Shown: positions 52,109 to 62,517 of the stretch, piece after piece | Layout: each line of letters starts with the position of its first letter | Numbering within the stretch: position 1 is the stretch's first letter | Program-made: the position numbers and the translations under genes | Notes under the pieces: model-generated | Databases searched by the model: none | The model's input: only the letters and a program-made list of their open reading frames with translations | Told to the model about the DNA's origin: nothing | Assembly (NCBI RefSeq): GCF_007830455.1 | Contig: NZ_VLLB01000004.1 | Coordinates: 248,001 to 312,000 of the forward strand | Length of the DNA stretch: 64,000 nt | Source of the DNA: Pseudoduganella lurida | GTDB lineage: Bacteria; Pseudomonadota; Gammaproteobacteria; Burkholderiales; Burkholderiaceae_D | Reading direction: 5' to 3'

Positions 52109-52132
52109 GAACCTGCCATGCCGTAGCCGGGC

Positions 52133-54742
<2,610 letters not shown>

Positions 54743-54811
54743 GTCGGTTGGCTAGTGCTGGGGCGCGCGCCCGGGCTGGTTTGGCAAAACGACGATTATA
54801 CGGTATAGCAA

Positions 54812-55555
54812 TCAATTAAAGTCTGCCCGCAGCAGGTCGATCCGGTCCGTGCAGAGGGCGTCCACGCCCCAGTCCAGCAGCGTGCGCGCCCGCTCGGGAG
54901 CGTTGACCGTATAGCAGAAAAGGCCGAATCCGGCGGCCTTCACGGCCCGGGCATGGGCGGCGGTCAGCCCCGCGTGGTGCACGTGCACGGCCAGCACGTC
55001 CAGTTCGCGCGCCTGCCCTTCCCAGTCCGGCGGCAGCTCGCGGAACAGGATGCCCCGGGCAAATTCCGGCGCCGCGGCCCGGGCGGCACGCAGCGCGGCG
55101 GGACTGAAGGAAGACAGCAGGGGCAGCTGGTCCGATTGCCCTTCGTTGCGGAACAGCTGGCGCAAGGTCTCTGCCACATGGCGGCCGGTGGCCTCGTCGT
55201 GGCCCGGGGCGGGCTTCAGTTCGACATTCATCCACAGGGCGTGCGCCTGGCAGTATGCGACGAACGGCTCGAAGCGCGGCACCGGCTCGCCACGGAACGC
55301 GTCGCCGAACCAGCTCCCTGCATCGAGCTTGGCGATCTCCGCCGCATCCAGCGCCGTGACGCTGCCGGACGCGCGCACGGTACGGCCGAAATCCGGATCG
55401 TGGAGCACCACGGCCTGGCCATCGCGCGCCAGCATCACGTCGAATTCCACGGCCCGGTAGCCATGGCGCAGGCCGGCCGCCAGCCCGGCGATGGTGTTCT
55501 CCGGCGCGACGGTGCCGCCGCCCCGGTGGGCGATCATGGTGGGATAGGGCCACAT
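54812..55555 (-). CDS. ugpQ: Glycerophosphodiester phosphodiesterase
   Basis: Hydrolyses glycerophosphodiesters to glycerol-3-phosphate and an alcohol. 247 residues of the GDPD TIM barrel: IAHRGGGTVAPENTIAGL with catalytic His and the Glu/Asn of PENT, VEFDVMLARDGQAVVLHDP with E-x-D and the second catalytic His. No signal peptide, so cytosolic like UgpQ. A GTG at 55564 is also possible but AAGGTGG six bases before the ATG at 55555 favours the latter. Divergent from the CoA transferase gene. Confidence 0.92.
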   Translation of the reverse strand: MWPYPTMIAHRGGGTVAPENTIAGLAAGLRHGYRAVEFDVMLARDGQAVVLHDPDFGRTVRASGSVTALDAAEIAKLDAGSWFGDAFRGEPVPRFEPFVAYCQAHALWMNVELKPAPGHDEATGRHVAETLRQLFRNEGQSDQLPLLSSFSPAALRAARAAAPEFARGILFRELPPDWEGQARELDVLAVHVHHAGLTAAHARAVKAAGFGLFCYTVNAPERARTLLDWGVDALCTDRIDLLRADFN

Positions 55556-55621
55556 GGACGCCACCTTAGCACGGGCCGATACGTTAATCTACGCTTCTCG
55601 CAATAAGGAAATGACAAGAAT

Positions 55622-56857
55622 ATGGAGACGAACAAAACCGCCGCGCTGGGCCACCTGCGCGTGCTGGACCTGTCGCGCGTGCTGGCCGGCCCCTGGTGCT
55701 CGCAGAACCTGGCAGACCTGGGCGCGGACGTGATCAAGATCGAGCGTCCCGGCAGCGGCGACGACACGCGGGCCTGGGGGCCGCCCTATGCGAAGGATGC
55801 CGAGGGGCGCGACACGCGCGAGGCGGCCTACTACCTCGCTGCCAACCGCAACAAGCGCTCGGTTACCGTGGACATCGCCACGGCCGAGGGCCAGGCCATC
55901 GTGCGCGAGCTGGCCATGCAGTCGGACGTGGTACTGGAGAACTACAAGGTGGGCCAGCTGGCCCGCTACGGGCTCGACTACGAATCGCTAAAGGCGATCA
56001 AGCCGGACCTGGTCTACTGCTCCGTCACCGGCTTCGGCCAGGACGGGCCGTATGCCCACCGGGCCGGCTATGACTTCCTGATCCAGGGCATGGGCGGCCT
56101 CATGTCCGTGACGGGCGAGCGCGACGACCTGCCGGGCGGCGGGCCGCAGAAGGCCGGCGTGGCGCTGTGCGACCTGATGACGGGCATGTACGCCACCGTC
56201 GCCATCCTGGCCGCGCTCACCCACCGCGACCGCACCGGCGAGGGCCAGTACATCGACATGGCACTGCTGGACGTGCAGGTGGCGATGCTGGCGAACATGG
56301 GCAGCAATTACCTCAACAGCGGCAAGGCGCCCCAGCGGTGGGGCAATGCGCACCAGAACATCGTGCCGTACCAGACGTTTGCCTGCGCGGACGGGCACAT
56401 CATCGTCACGGCCGGCAACGACGGGCAGTACCGCAAATTCGTGGAAGCCGGCGGCCGGGCGGATCTCGCCGCCGATCCGCGCTTCGCCACCAATCCGCTG
56501 CGGGTGCAGCATCGCGACGTGCTGGTCCCTTTACTGGCGGAGATGGCGCTGACGAAAACCCGCGACGAGTGGATCGCGCAGCTGGAAGCGGCCGGCGTGC
56601 CGTGCGGCCCCATCAACGATCTCGACGATGTGTTCCGCAACGAGCAGGTGCTGGCGCGCGGCATGGTCGTCGACGTGCCCCACCCCACCGCCGGCAGCAC
56701 GGCCTTGGTGCGCAGCCCGATGCAGTTATCGGCCACGCCGGCCGAGGTGCGCTCCGCGCCTCCAACCCTGGGGCAGCATACCGATGAGGTGCTGGGCGGG
56801 CTGCTGGGGCGCAGCGCGGACGATGTCGCGGCACTGCGCGCCCGCGGCGTTCTTTAG
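55622..56857 (+). CDS. CaiB/BaiF family (class III) CoA transferase
   Basis: Moves CoA between acids such as carnitine, oxalate/formate, succinate or others; the exact substrate is unclear. 411 residues of the interlocked-ring fold: LRVLDLSRVLAGPWCSQNLA near the N-terminus, ADVIKIERPGSGDDTRAWGP, the SVTGFGQDGPYAHRAGYD loop and IDMALLDVQ with the catalytic Asp. The normal length is about 400. Its stop is followed after 14 bases by a three-unit repeat array. Confidence 0.93.
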   Translation: METNKTAALGHLRVLDLSRVLAGPWCSQNLADLGADVIKIERPGSGDDTRAWGPPYAKDAEGRDTREAAYYLAANRNKRSVTVDIATAEGQAIVRELAMQSDVVLENYKVGQLARYGLDYESLKAIKPDLVYCSVTGFGQDGPYAHRAGYDFLIQGMGGLMSVTGERDDLPGGGPQKAGVALCDLMTGMYATVAILAALTHRDRTGEGQYIDMALLDVQVAMLANMGSNYLNSGKAPQRWGNAHQNIVPYQTFACADGHIIVTAGNDGQYRKFVEAGGRADLAADPRFATNPLRVQHRDVLVPLLAEMALTKTRDEWIAQLEAAGVPCGPINDLDDVFRNEQVLARGMVVDVPHPTAGSTALVRSPMQLSATPAEVRSAPPTLGQHTDEVLGGLLGRSADDVAALRARGVL

Positions 56858-56871
56858 GCGCGCCTACTGCC

Positions 56872-56985
56872 GAGCCCGTGTCCTGGTGCCAGGCACCAGG
56901 TCATTGATGAGCCCGTGTCTCGGTGCCAGGCACCGGGATATTGATTGATGAGCCCGTGTCCTGGTGCCAGGCACCGGGACATGCG
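56872..56985 (+). repeat. Three tandem GGTGCCAGGCACC units (copy R6)
   Basis: Units of 37-41 bp start with GAGCCCGTGTCYYGGTGCCA at about 56872, 56909 and 56950. Each has a palindromic GGTGCCAGGCACC core and the linker TTGATTGATGAGCCCGTGTC between units two and three. They are not CRISPR: no spacers. The end motif GAGCCCGTGTC is shared with the GGGGTCAG elements. Confidence 0.82.
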
Positions 56986-57022
56986 AAAAAAAACCGCCCG
57001 CGCATCCGTCGATGCGGGGCGG
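56986..57022 (-). terminator. Rho-independent terminator of the small minus-strand gene
   Basis: CCGCCCGCGCAT and ATGCGGGGCGG form a long stem (one bulge) with loop CCGTCG; on the minus strand a run of T follows. Confidence 0.8.
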
Positions 57023-57137
57023 CCCAAGGGGCGTCGTGCTGTTGCCGCAGCGGGCCGCGAGGCCGGCGCCGCGACAAGGGCCCAGGTGCCGGCACGGCGC
57101 CCTCGCCGCAAGCGGTGCAAAGGTGCAGAGTGCGCTC

Positions 57138-57464
57138 TCAGTGAAGCTGCTGCTTGAACTCGATGAGCTCGTTGTGCATGTGGTTGACGGCCGATTTCAT
57201 CTGGCCGGACAGCGGCAGCCCGCTGGTACAGACGCGGCGCGCGCGGGCGCCGAGCAGCTCCATGTCGTCGATCAGCTTGACGATGCGGGCGCGGTCGCGC
57301 AGGGCGAGGATTTCCGTGATGCGGTCCGACTGGCGGTCCAGCTTCTGGATGTAGTCGCGCAGTTCGCCAGGCATATTGCGTTCGGCCGACAGCGCCTGCG
57401 CGGCGTGGCCGACGGCCAGCTGAAGGCTGCTGAGGCGGCTGCGGAGTTCCTGTTCTCCCAACAT
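57138..57464 (-). CDS. Small helical protein of unknown function
   Basis: Unrecognised. 108 residues, almost all helix, with heptad-like spacing suggesting a helical bundle or coiled coil (LRSRLSSLQLAVGHAAQALS, then LRDYIQKLDRQSDRITEILA). One Cys (RRVCTSG). GGAGAGGAGGG lies just before the ATG at 57464, an unusually strong ribosome site that fixes the start inside a longer open frame. It lies downstream of the MFS gene on the same strand but 113 bases away. It has its own terminator. Confidence 0.72.
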   Translation of the reverse strand: MLGEQELRSRLSSLQLAVGHAAQALSAERNMPGELRDYIQKLDRQSDRITEILALRDRARIVKLIDDMELLGARARRVCTSGLPLSGQMKSAVNHMHNELIEFKQQLH

Positions 57465-57576
57465 GGTTCCCTCCTCTCCATGAACGTTCGGGGCCGCGGC
57501 TGCGGCGTTCATGCTTGGAGCGGACTGCGCCGCAAAGGTTGCCCCGGTCCGCCTGCCGGTTGAGCAGGCTCAACGT

Positions 57577-58800
57577 TCATGCCGGCTGCGGCGCCTCCGG
57601 TTCGACCGCGTGGGCCGGCACCGGCGCGAGATGGCGCAGGCGCAGCGCGATCAGCAGGCCACCCGCCAGCAGCACCGCCAGCAGGGCGACAACGGCGTTC
57701 CAGCCGCCGTGTCCCCACAGCACGCCGCACAGCCAGCCCACCACGCTGGAGCCGAGGTAGTAGAAGAACAGGTACAGCGCCGAGGCCAGCGCCTGCTGGG
57801 TGCGGGTGCGCCGCCCCACCCAGCTGCTGGCGATCGAGTGCGAGGCGAAGAAGGCAAACGTGAACAGCGCCATGCCGGCAACGATGGCGACGAGGTTGTC
57901 GGCCAGCGTCAGTAAAAGCCCGGCGAACATCGCGGACATGGTGGCCCACAGCACCCTGCGGCGCCCCAGCCGGTCGGCCAGCTTGCCGGCCCACACGGAG
58001 CTGAAGATGCCCAGCAGGTACAGGAAGGAAATGCCGCCGACGATGCTCTGCCGCAGCGAGAACGGCGCGCCCAGCAGCCGGAAGCCGATGAAGTTATAGG
58101 CGCTCACGAAACAGCCCATCAGCAGGAACGCCAGCGCGAACAGCCACGGCAGGCCGGCATCGCCCAGGTGGCGGCGGACGCCGGACACCATCTCGTCCAG
58201 CCCACCCGCCGTGGCGCGAAAATGGCGCGACGCGGGCAGGCTGCGCCAGAACTCGAACGCGGCCAGCAGCCCGGCCACGCCCATCGCCGCCAGCGCCACG
58301 CGCCAGCTGAGAAAGTCGCAGACAACGGACGTGAGCACCCTTCCCAGCATGCCGCCGAACGCGCTGCCGCTGATGTACAGGCCCATCGACAGGCCCAGCG
58401 ACGCCGGCTCCACCTCTTCGCTGAGGTAGGCCATGGCAATGGCCGGCATGCCACCCAGCGCCACACCGAGCAGCGCGCGCGCCGCTAGGAGCTGGTGGAA
58501 ATCGTGGGCGACGGCGCAGACGAGCGTCATCAGCGCGGCCAGGAACAGCGCCGTGACCATCATGTTCTTGCGACCCAGCCGGTCCGAGAACGCCGACGAC
58601 ACCAGCAGCGAGACGGCCAGCGCCCCCGTCGAGACCGACAGCGACAGGCTGCTCTGCGCCGGCGTCAGCGCGAACTGGTGGGCCAGCAGCGGCATCAGCG
58701 GCTGCACGCAGTACAGCAGCGCAAAGCAGGAGAATCCGCCAAAGAACAGGGCGCGGTTGGTGCGTTTGAAGGCGGGACTGGCAGGAGAGAGGCGGTCCAT
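57577..58800 (-). CDS. MFS exporter (YnfM/arabinose-efflux type)
   Basis: 407 residues, about twelve helices. The conserved MFS loop motif is SDRLGRKNMM between helices 2 and 3 (about 67-76) and a matching ADRLGRRR follows helix 8. LYCVQPLMPLLAHQF at the start fits the drug:proton antiporter group. It probably exports a small molecule sensed by the divergent LysR regulator. The start at 58800 is chosen as the ATG before MDRLSPASP; a longer frame crosses the divergent control region. Confidence 0.88.
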   Translation of the reverse strand: MDRLSPASPAFKRTNRALFFGGFSCFALLYCVQPLMPLLAHQFALTPAQSSLSLSVSTGALAVSLLVSSAFSDRLGRKNMMVTALFLAALMTLVCAVAHDFHQLLAARALLGVALGGMPAIAMAYLSEEVEPASLGLSMGLYISGSAFGGMLGRVLTSVVCDFLSWRVALAAMGVAGLLAAFEFWRSLPASRHFRATAGGLDEMVSGVRRHLGDAGLPWLFALAFLLMGCFVSAYNFIGFRLLGAPFSLRQSIVGGISFLYLLGIFSSVWAGKLADRLGRRRVLWATMSAMFAGLLLTLADNLVAIVAGMALFTFAFFASHSIASSWVGRRTRTQQALASALYLFFYYLGSSVVGWLCGVLWGHGGWNAVVALLAVLLAGGLLIALRLRHLAPVPAHAVEPEAPQPA

Positions 58801-58853
58801 GGTGCGGCTTTCGGGGACGGGAAACCATCTTAGGATTGCACCGGTATTACTGT

Positions 58854-58869
58854 CCAATATATATATTGG
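58854..58869. promoter_or_regulatory. 16-bp perfect palindrome CCAATATATATATTGG
   Basis: Lies in the 96-bp gap between the MFS and LysR genes, 27 bases before the LysR ATG. Position and symmetry suggest the LysR binding site for autocontrol and control of the exporter; LysR sites usually fit T-N11-A, which this contains. Confidence 0.6.
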
Positions 58870-58896
58870 AAGCGCTTTTGATACTTAAAAAAGATA

Positions 58897-59796
58897 ATGG
58901 AACTCCGTCATCTGCGCTACTTCGTTGCCGTTGCCGAAGAGCTGAGCTTCACGCGCGCCGCCGACCGCCTGCACATCGGCCAGCCGCCGCTCAGCCAGCA
59001 GATCCAGGCGCTCGAGCACGAGGTGGGCGCGCGCCTGCTGGACCGCAACAAGCGCCGTGTGCTGCTGACCGAAGCGGGCAAGCTGTTCCTGGACGATGCG
59101 CGGCGCGTTCTCGCGCTGGCCGACCAGGCGAAGGAGACGGCACGGCGCGCGGAACGGGGCGAAGCGGGCCAGCTGAAGGTAGGTTTTACGTATTCGACGC
59201 CGTTCACGCCCCTGTTCGCGACCGTGGTGCGGCGCTACCGCCAGCTGTATCCGGGCGTTCTGCTGACCTTCGTCGAGATGGCCACGCTGCACCAGCTGGA
59301 GAAGCTGGAGGCGCGCGAGCTCGACCTCGGCTTCGTGCGCACGGTGGCCGTTCCGCTGCCGGATACGGTGAAGATGACCTCGTTGCGTACCGATCCCTTG
59401 CGCGTGGTGCTGCCGGCCGATTCGCCGCTGGCGCGCCAGGACAGCATCGCCGTCAAGGACCTGGCGGGGCAACCGTTCGTCGTGTTCCCGAAGGATGCCG
59501 GCACGGGCATCTACCCGCAGCTGTTCCGCCTGTGCCGCGCGGCCGGCTTCACGCCGCAGATCGCGATGGAGGCCGGCGAGGCGTCGACGATCATCGGGCT
59601 GGTGGCAGCGGGATGCGGGATTTCGGTGCTGCCCAGCTCGTTCGAGGGCATCCACATGGAGGGTGTCGTCTATCGGCCGCTCGCCGATCCGGAGGCGGCG
59701 ACATCGCTGCTGCTGGCGCAGCGTACCGATGGCGGGAATGCGATGGTGGCGGCGTTCGTGGCGCTGGCGAGGGAGGCGGCCGCTGCGGAACAGTAA
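58897..59796 (+). CDS. LysR family transcriptional regulator
   Basis: 299 residues: N-terminal winged helix-turn-helix (MELRHLRYFVAVAEELSFTR, then AADRLHIGQPPLSQQIQALE) and a periplasmic-binding-type effector domain (about 92-295). The form resembles regulators of the BenM/CatM group (QLKVGFTYSTPFTP at the start of the effector domain). It probably controls the divergent exporter gene. A 26-bp hairpin begins right after its TAA. Confidence 0.93.
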   Translation: MELRHLRYFVAVAEELSFTRAADRLHIGQPPLSQQIQALEHEVGARLLDRNKRRVLLTEAGKLFLDDARRVLALADQAKETARRAERGEAGQLKVGFTYSTPFTPLFATVVRRYRQLYPGVLLTFVEMATLHQLEKLEARELDLGFVRTVAVPLPDTVKMTSLRTDPLRVVLPADSPLARQDSIAVKDLAGQPFVVFPKDAGTGIYPQLFRLCRAAGFTPQIAMEAGEASTIIGLVAAGCGISVLPSSFEGIHMEGVVYRPLADPEAATSLLLAQRTDGGNAMVAAFVALAREAAAAEQ

Positions 59797-59855
59797 ATCG
59801 GGGACAGCCACCTATTTTCGGGCATCTTTCCCGAAAATAGGTGGCTGTCCCCGAT
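59797..59855. repeat. Perfect 26-bp inverted repeat, GGGGACAGCCACC type (copy R8)
   Basis: The arms at 59797-59822 and 59830-59855 are exact reverse complements around a 7-base loop. The core is ATCGGGGACAGCCACC. It starts on the base after the LysR stop codon and ends 12 bases before the stop of the convergent gene, so it may also stop transcription from both sides although T runs are short. Confidence 0.88.
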
Positions 59856-59867
59856 GTTCTTGCCTGA

Positions 59868-60752
59868 TCAGTCGTAGTCGGGATCGAGCTCGGAGCCGCC
59901 GTAGTTCTCCAGCTCGGCGAACAGCGTCTTCATGGCCGTGCGGCCAGGGATGTGCTGGAGCACGGTGCAGCTGTTGCGGTAGACGTCGATGCGATTGAGC
60001 AGCACGGGGTGGTGCTGCACGGGCACGGCGGCCACCAGCTGCGCCCAGCCGGCTTCGTAGTCGGCCTCGTAGTTGGCCTTCTTCTTGCGCACCGCCTTCA
60101 CGAAGCGCTCGAAGTCCTTCTGCCCGGTGCGCGCGACGATGCGGCCGGTCCCTTCGACGGCAAAGATGATCGCCAGCGCAATCACCCCTTCCGCATTCAG
60201 GTCGGGATCCTGGACCGGGCCGCCGGTATTGTGGCGGCGCAGCCAGTTGGCCAGCCGGACGACGGCCTGCGCTTCGGTGCGCTGCTTCAGCTGCTCCTGG
60301 TAGCGCGCCGGGCCGTCCCAGTTGGCGTTCGGGTCCGTCAGGCAGATCTCGAAGAAGATGTCGCGCAGGCGCCGCTGGGCATACACGGGATCCTGGTCGT
60401 ACTCGCCCACCAGCGTGTCTTCCGGCATGGCCGACAGGTCCTTCAGCTGGCGGAAGCCGGCCTGGAACGCCGCCTCGGCACCGTGATCGACGAGGAAATC
60501 GAGCGCGGCGGCATCGCTGTCGACCGTCATCAGCTGTTCGAGGCCCAGCGACACGCCACCGGTGGTCAGTTGCACGGCGCGCCCGATGCCGTCGGCGGTG
60601 CGGTTATTGGTGAATTTCTCCGCCACCATCGCGGTGATGCCGGCCAGTTCGTCGGCCAGCGTCACCGCCGCGTCCGGGCGGGTATCGCCCGGCAGCAGCT
60701 TGATGGCGCGCGTGAGTCTCGGCAGGTTTTCGCGGACGAGTGCGGGCAGCAT
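59868..60752 (-). CDS. Uncharacterised protein of the J-domain operon (C)
   Basis: Unrecognised. 294 residues, soluble, mostly helical, no signal peptide. Seen: EKFTNNRTADGIGRAVQLTT, an acidic stretch (MPEDTLVGEYDQDPVY), FAVEGTGRIVARTGQKDFER and a Glu/Asp-rich end (ENYGGSELDPDYD). Its ATG overlaps the stop of the previous gene (TGATG). It is the last of four same-strand genes that begin with a J-domain protein, so a role as client or partner of a DnaK system is conceivable; nothing in its sequence proves this. Confidence 0.75.
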   Translation of the reverse strand: MLPALVRENLPRLTRAIKLLPGDTRPDAAVTLADELAGITAMVAEKFTNNRTADGIGRAVQLTTGGVSLGLEQLMTVDSDAAALDFLVDHGAEAAFQAGFRQLKDLSAMPEDTLVGEYDQDPVYAQRRLRDIFFEICLTDPNANWDGPARYQEQLKQRTEAQAVVRLANWLRRHNTGGPVQDPDLNAEGVIALAIIFAVEGTGRIVARTGQKDFERFVKAVRKKKANYEADYEAGWAQLVAAVPVQHHPVLLNRIDVYRNSCTVLQHIPGRTAMKTLFAELENYGGSELDPDYD

Positions 60753-61549
60753 CAGCCGAAGATCCCCGTGCCGACGGTGCGACGCGGCGTGCGGCCGGTG
60801 GCGGTGCGCGTGCTCGGCACCTGCTTGCGCAGGCGGTACAGCAGCTCCTTGGTGGAACGCTGCAGCACGGACGGTTCTTCCTCGTCCGGATCGTCGGAAT
60901 ACTCGGCATCGGCCAGGTCGGCGCTGTGGCGGAATTCCGGGAACAGCTCGAACAGCGCGCGGTCCCAGCCATCCTCGCTGGCCTGCGCCAGCGCCACGGC
61001 CAGCGGGATCACGTCGTTGTCCGACGACGAATGCGCCGTCAGGTACGAGCCCTTCGAGATCACCTCGCCGGCCACTTCCAGCATCTCCTTCGGTGCCAGC
61101 GAGAACACGATGGCAAACACCGTCGCGCCGAAGTCGGAAGCGGACGCTTCCAGCAGCAGCTCGCGGCGGCGCTCTTCATCCTCGGTGCCGAACACCACGC
61201 CGTGGATGTGCGCGAACAGCGACTCGGCGATGCGCTCGGGATCGTCCTCGATCATGTCCTCGTTCCACGTGGCGGCGATGTAGGCCAGGCTGGCGGCCCA
61301 GGCCTTCGGCGGCACCAGCAGCGTGGCCAGCGACAGCTTGCCGCCGTCGAAGCCGGCCATGTGCAGCGCCGTCACGTGCGGCGGGATGGTTTCCAGCACT
61401 TCGGCCACCACCAGGTCGCCGTGCTGCTCGGCGGCATCGGCAAAGGCCTGCTCGGCGTGGCTGATCGAGCCGGCCAGCACCAGTTCCGTCACCTGCTTGC
61501 TGATCGCGGGCAGGTAGCTGGGCGACGCGTTGTCTGCGGTATCGGCCAT
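60752..61549 (-). CDS. Uncharacterised protein of the J-domain operon (B)
   Basis: Unrecognised. 265 residues, soluble and helical. The first 200 residues have repeated amphipathic helices (for example HAEQAFADAAEQHGDLVVAE and DVIPLAVALAQASEDGWDRA) that look like a helical-repeat scaffold. An acidic linker (YSDDPDEEEPS) is followed by a basic tail (RTATGRTPRRTVG). Start and stop overlap both neighbours by one base (TGATG), so the genes are translated together. Confidence 0.75.
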   Translation of the reverse strand: MADTADNASPSYLPAISKQVTELVLAGSISHAEQAFADAAEQHGDLVVAEVLETIPPHVTALHMAGFDGGKLSLATLLVPPKAWAASLAYIAATWNEDMIEDDPERIAESLFAHIHGVVFGTEDEERRRELLLEASASDFGATVFAIVFSLAPKEMLEVAGEVISKGSYLTAHSSSDNDVIPLAVALAQASEDGWDRALFELFPEFRHSADLADAEYSDDPDEEEPSVLQRSTKELLYRLRKQVPSTRTATGRTPRRTVGTGIFG

Positions 61550-62055
61550 CAGTGGTCTCCTTCCTGGTCGAACATCTGGGTGAAATCGTCGCTCGCGCCG
61601 CTCTCTTCGTCATCCACGTCGTCGCCATCGTCGCCTTCGGCCAGCTGGTCGAGCGAGGTGTCGTCGTCGTCCCACATGCGCGGGTGCTTGTGCAGGAAGG
61701 CCGTGACGATCGCCTGGCGGCCCAGGTCCGGATGGTTTTCCTCGATGGCGGCCAGCATCTCGGCCGCCGGGCCGTCAGGGCAGGACACGGCAGCGAACAC
61801 GTGCGCCGGATCGCCGAACTCGAAGTCCTCGGCATCGGCCAGCAGCGCCTTCGGATCGCCGATCTCGATCACGTCCACCAGCGCGAACGCCATCATGTTC
61901 AGGTCCTCGATGCCGGAACCGTTGGCATACTCGGTGCGCAGCGCGGTCGTCATCGCCTGGTAGTTCTTGCGGTCCGGCGGATCGCCCAGGATGCCTTCGA
62001 TCTGTTCGGCCAGTTCGCGCGACTGGAAGGCGAACTCGGGGTGTACTTTTCTCAT
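61549..62055 (-). CDS. Uncharacterised acidic protein of the J-domain operon (A)
   Basis: Unrecognised. 168 residues. The first 125 are a mixed helical domain (MRKVHPEFAFQSRELAEQIE at the start; TAFLHKHPRMW near its end); the last 40 are very acidic (DDDD, EGDDGDDVDDEESGASDD). The ATG at 62055 is chosen over an upstream one at 62088, which overlaps the J-domain gene end. It lies 37 bases after that gene. Confidence 0.75.
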   Translation of the reverse strand: MRKVHPEFAFQSRELAEQIEGILGDPPDRKNYQAMTTALRTEYANGSGIEDLNMMAFALVDVIEIGDPKALLADAEDFEFGDPAHVFAAVSCPDGPAAEMLAAIEENHPDLGRQAIVTAFLHKHPRMWDDDDTSLDQLAEGDDGDDVDDEESGASDDFTQMFDQEGDH

Positions 62056-62092
62056 GTTCAGACTCTCTGTGAAAACGGTGTGCAGCAATACT

Positions 62093-62386
62093 TCATTCTG
62101 CCGGCAGGGTCACGCCGTGCAGGCCGAAGACGGAGCGCCACAGCTGGTAGGCCTCAGCTTCCGGATCGATGATGATGCGGTGGTTGACGCTCTGGTTGTA
62201 TTCTTCCCGCTTGACGGGGTCGGACAGCACCTCGTACGCCTTGGCGATGGCCTTGAAGCGGGCATCGGCGCCAGGTTCGGGATTGCGGTCGGGATGGAAG
62301 CGCATCGCCAGCGACCGGTAGACCTTCTTGATCTCGTCGTCGGTGGCATTGGGTGCCACGCCGAGCACGTTGTACAAATTATCCAT
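62093..62386 (-). CDS. J-domain (DnaJ-like) protein
   Basis: 97 residues: a J domain in the first 65 ([20 protein letters not shown], then [14 protein letters not shown] with the HPD motif that activates DnaK, and [19 protein letters not shown]), followed by a short C-terminal helix. It has no zinc finger or substrate-binding domain, so it is a minimal co-chaperone that probably directs DnaK to a special client, perhaps the proteins encoded downstream. First gene of a four-gene operon. Divergent from glnS. Confidence 0.9.
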   Translation of the reverse strand: MDNLYNVLGVAPNATDDEIKKVYRSLAMRFHPDRNPEPGADARFKAIAKAYEVLSDPVKREEYNQSVNHRIIIDPEAEAYQLWRSVFGLHGVTLPAE

Positions 62387-62517
62387 GAAGTAACGATGGC
62401 CCCGAAAATAAAGACATAAGGGCGAATTATCCTACAGAAAACCGGCGGCCGTCCCGACGCACGCCCTGTCCTACGGTAAAATGGCCCGCTAAATCACTCC
62501 CATCCTTGCCTTTTTAA

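Larger units (their letters stand above)
51718..52132. other. 415-bp stretch without a gene between tusA and alaS
   Basis: Holds the tusA upstream region, a short palindrome (CGTTGCA-TTTT-TGCAACG at 51805-51822), the alaS terminator and a GGTGCC-type inverted repeat near its right end. The middle (51840-52050) shows nothing recognisable on either strand. Confidence 0.6.

Noticed and set aside
51683-52126. Plus-strand frame in the tusA-alaS gap
   Set aside because: It starts inside tusA antisense, has no ribosome site or family, and ends in terminator and repeat sequence.
56872-56985. CRISPR array
   Set aside because: Three repeats with almost no spacer between them, each palindromic, and no cas genes; it is a tandem palindromic element.
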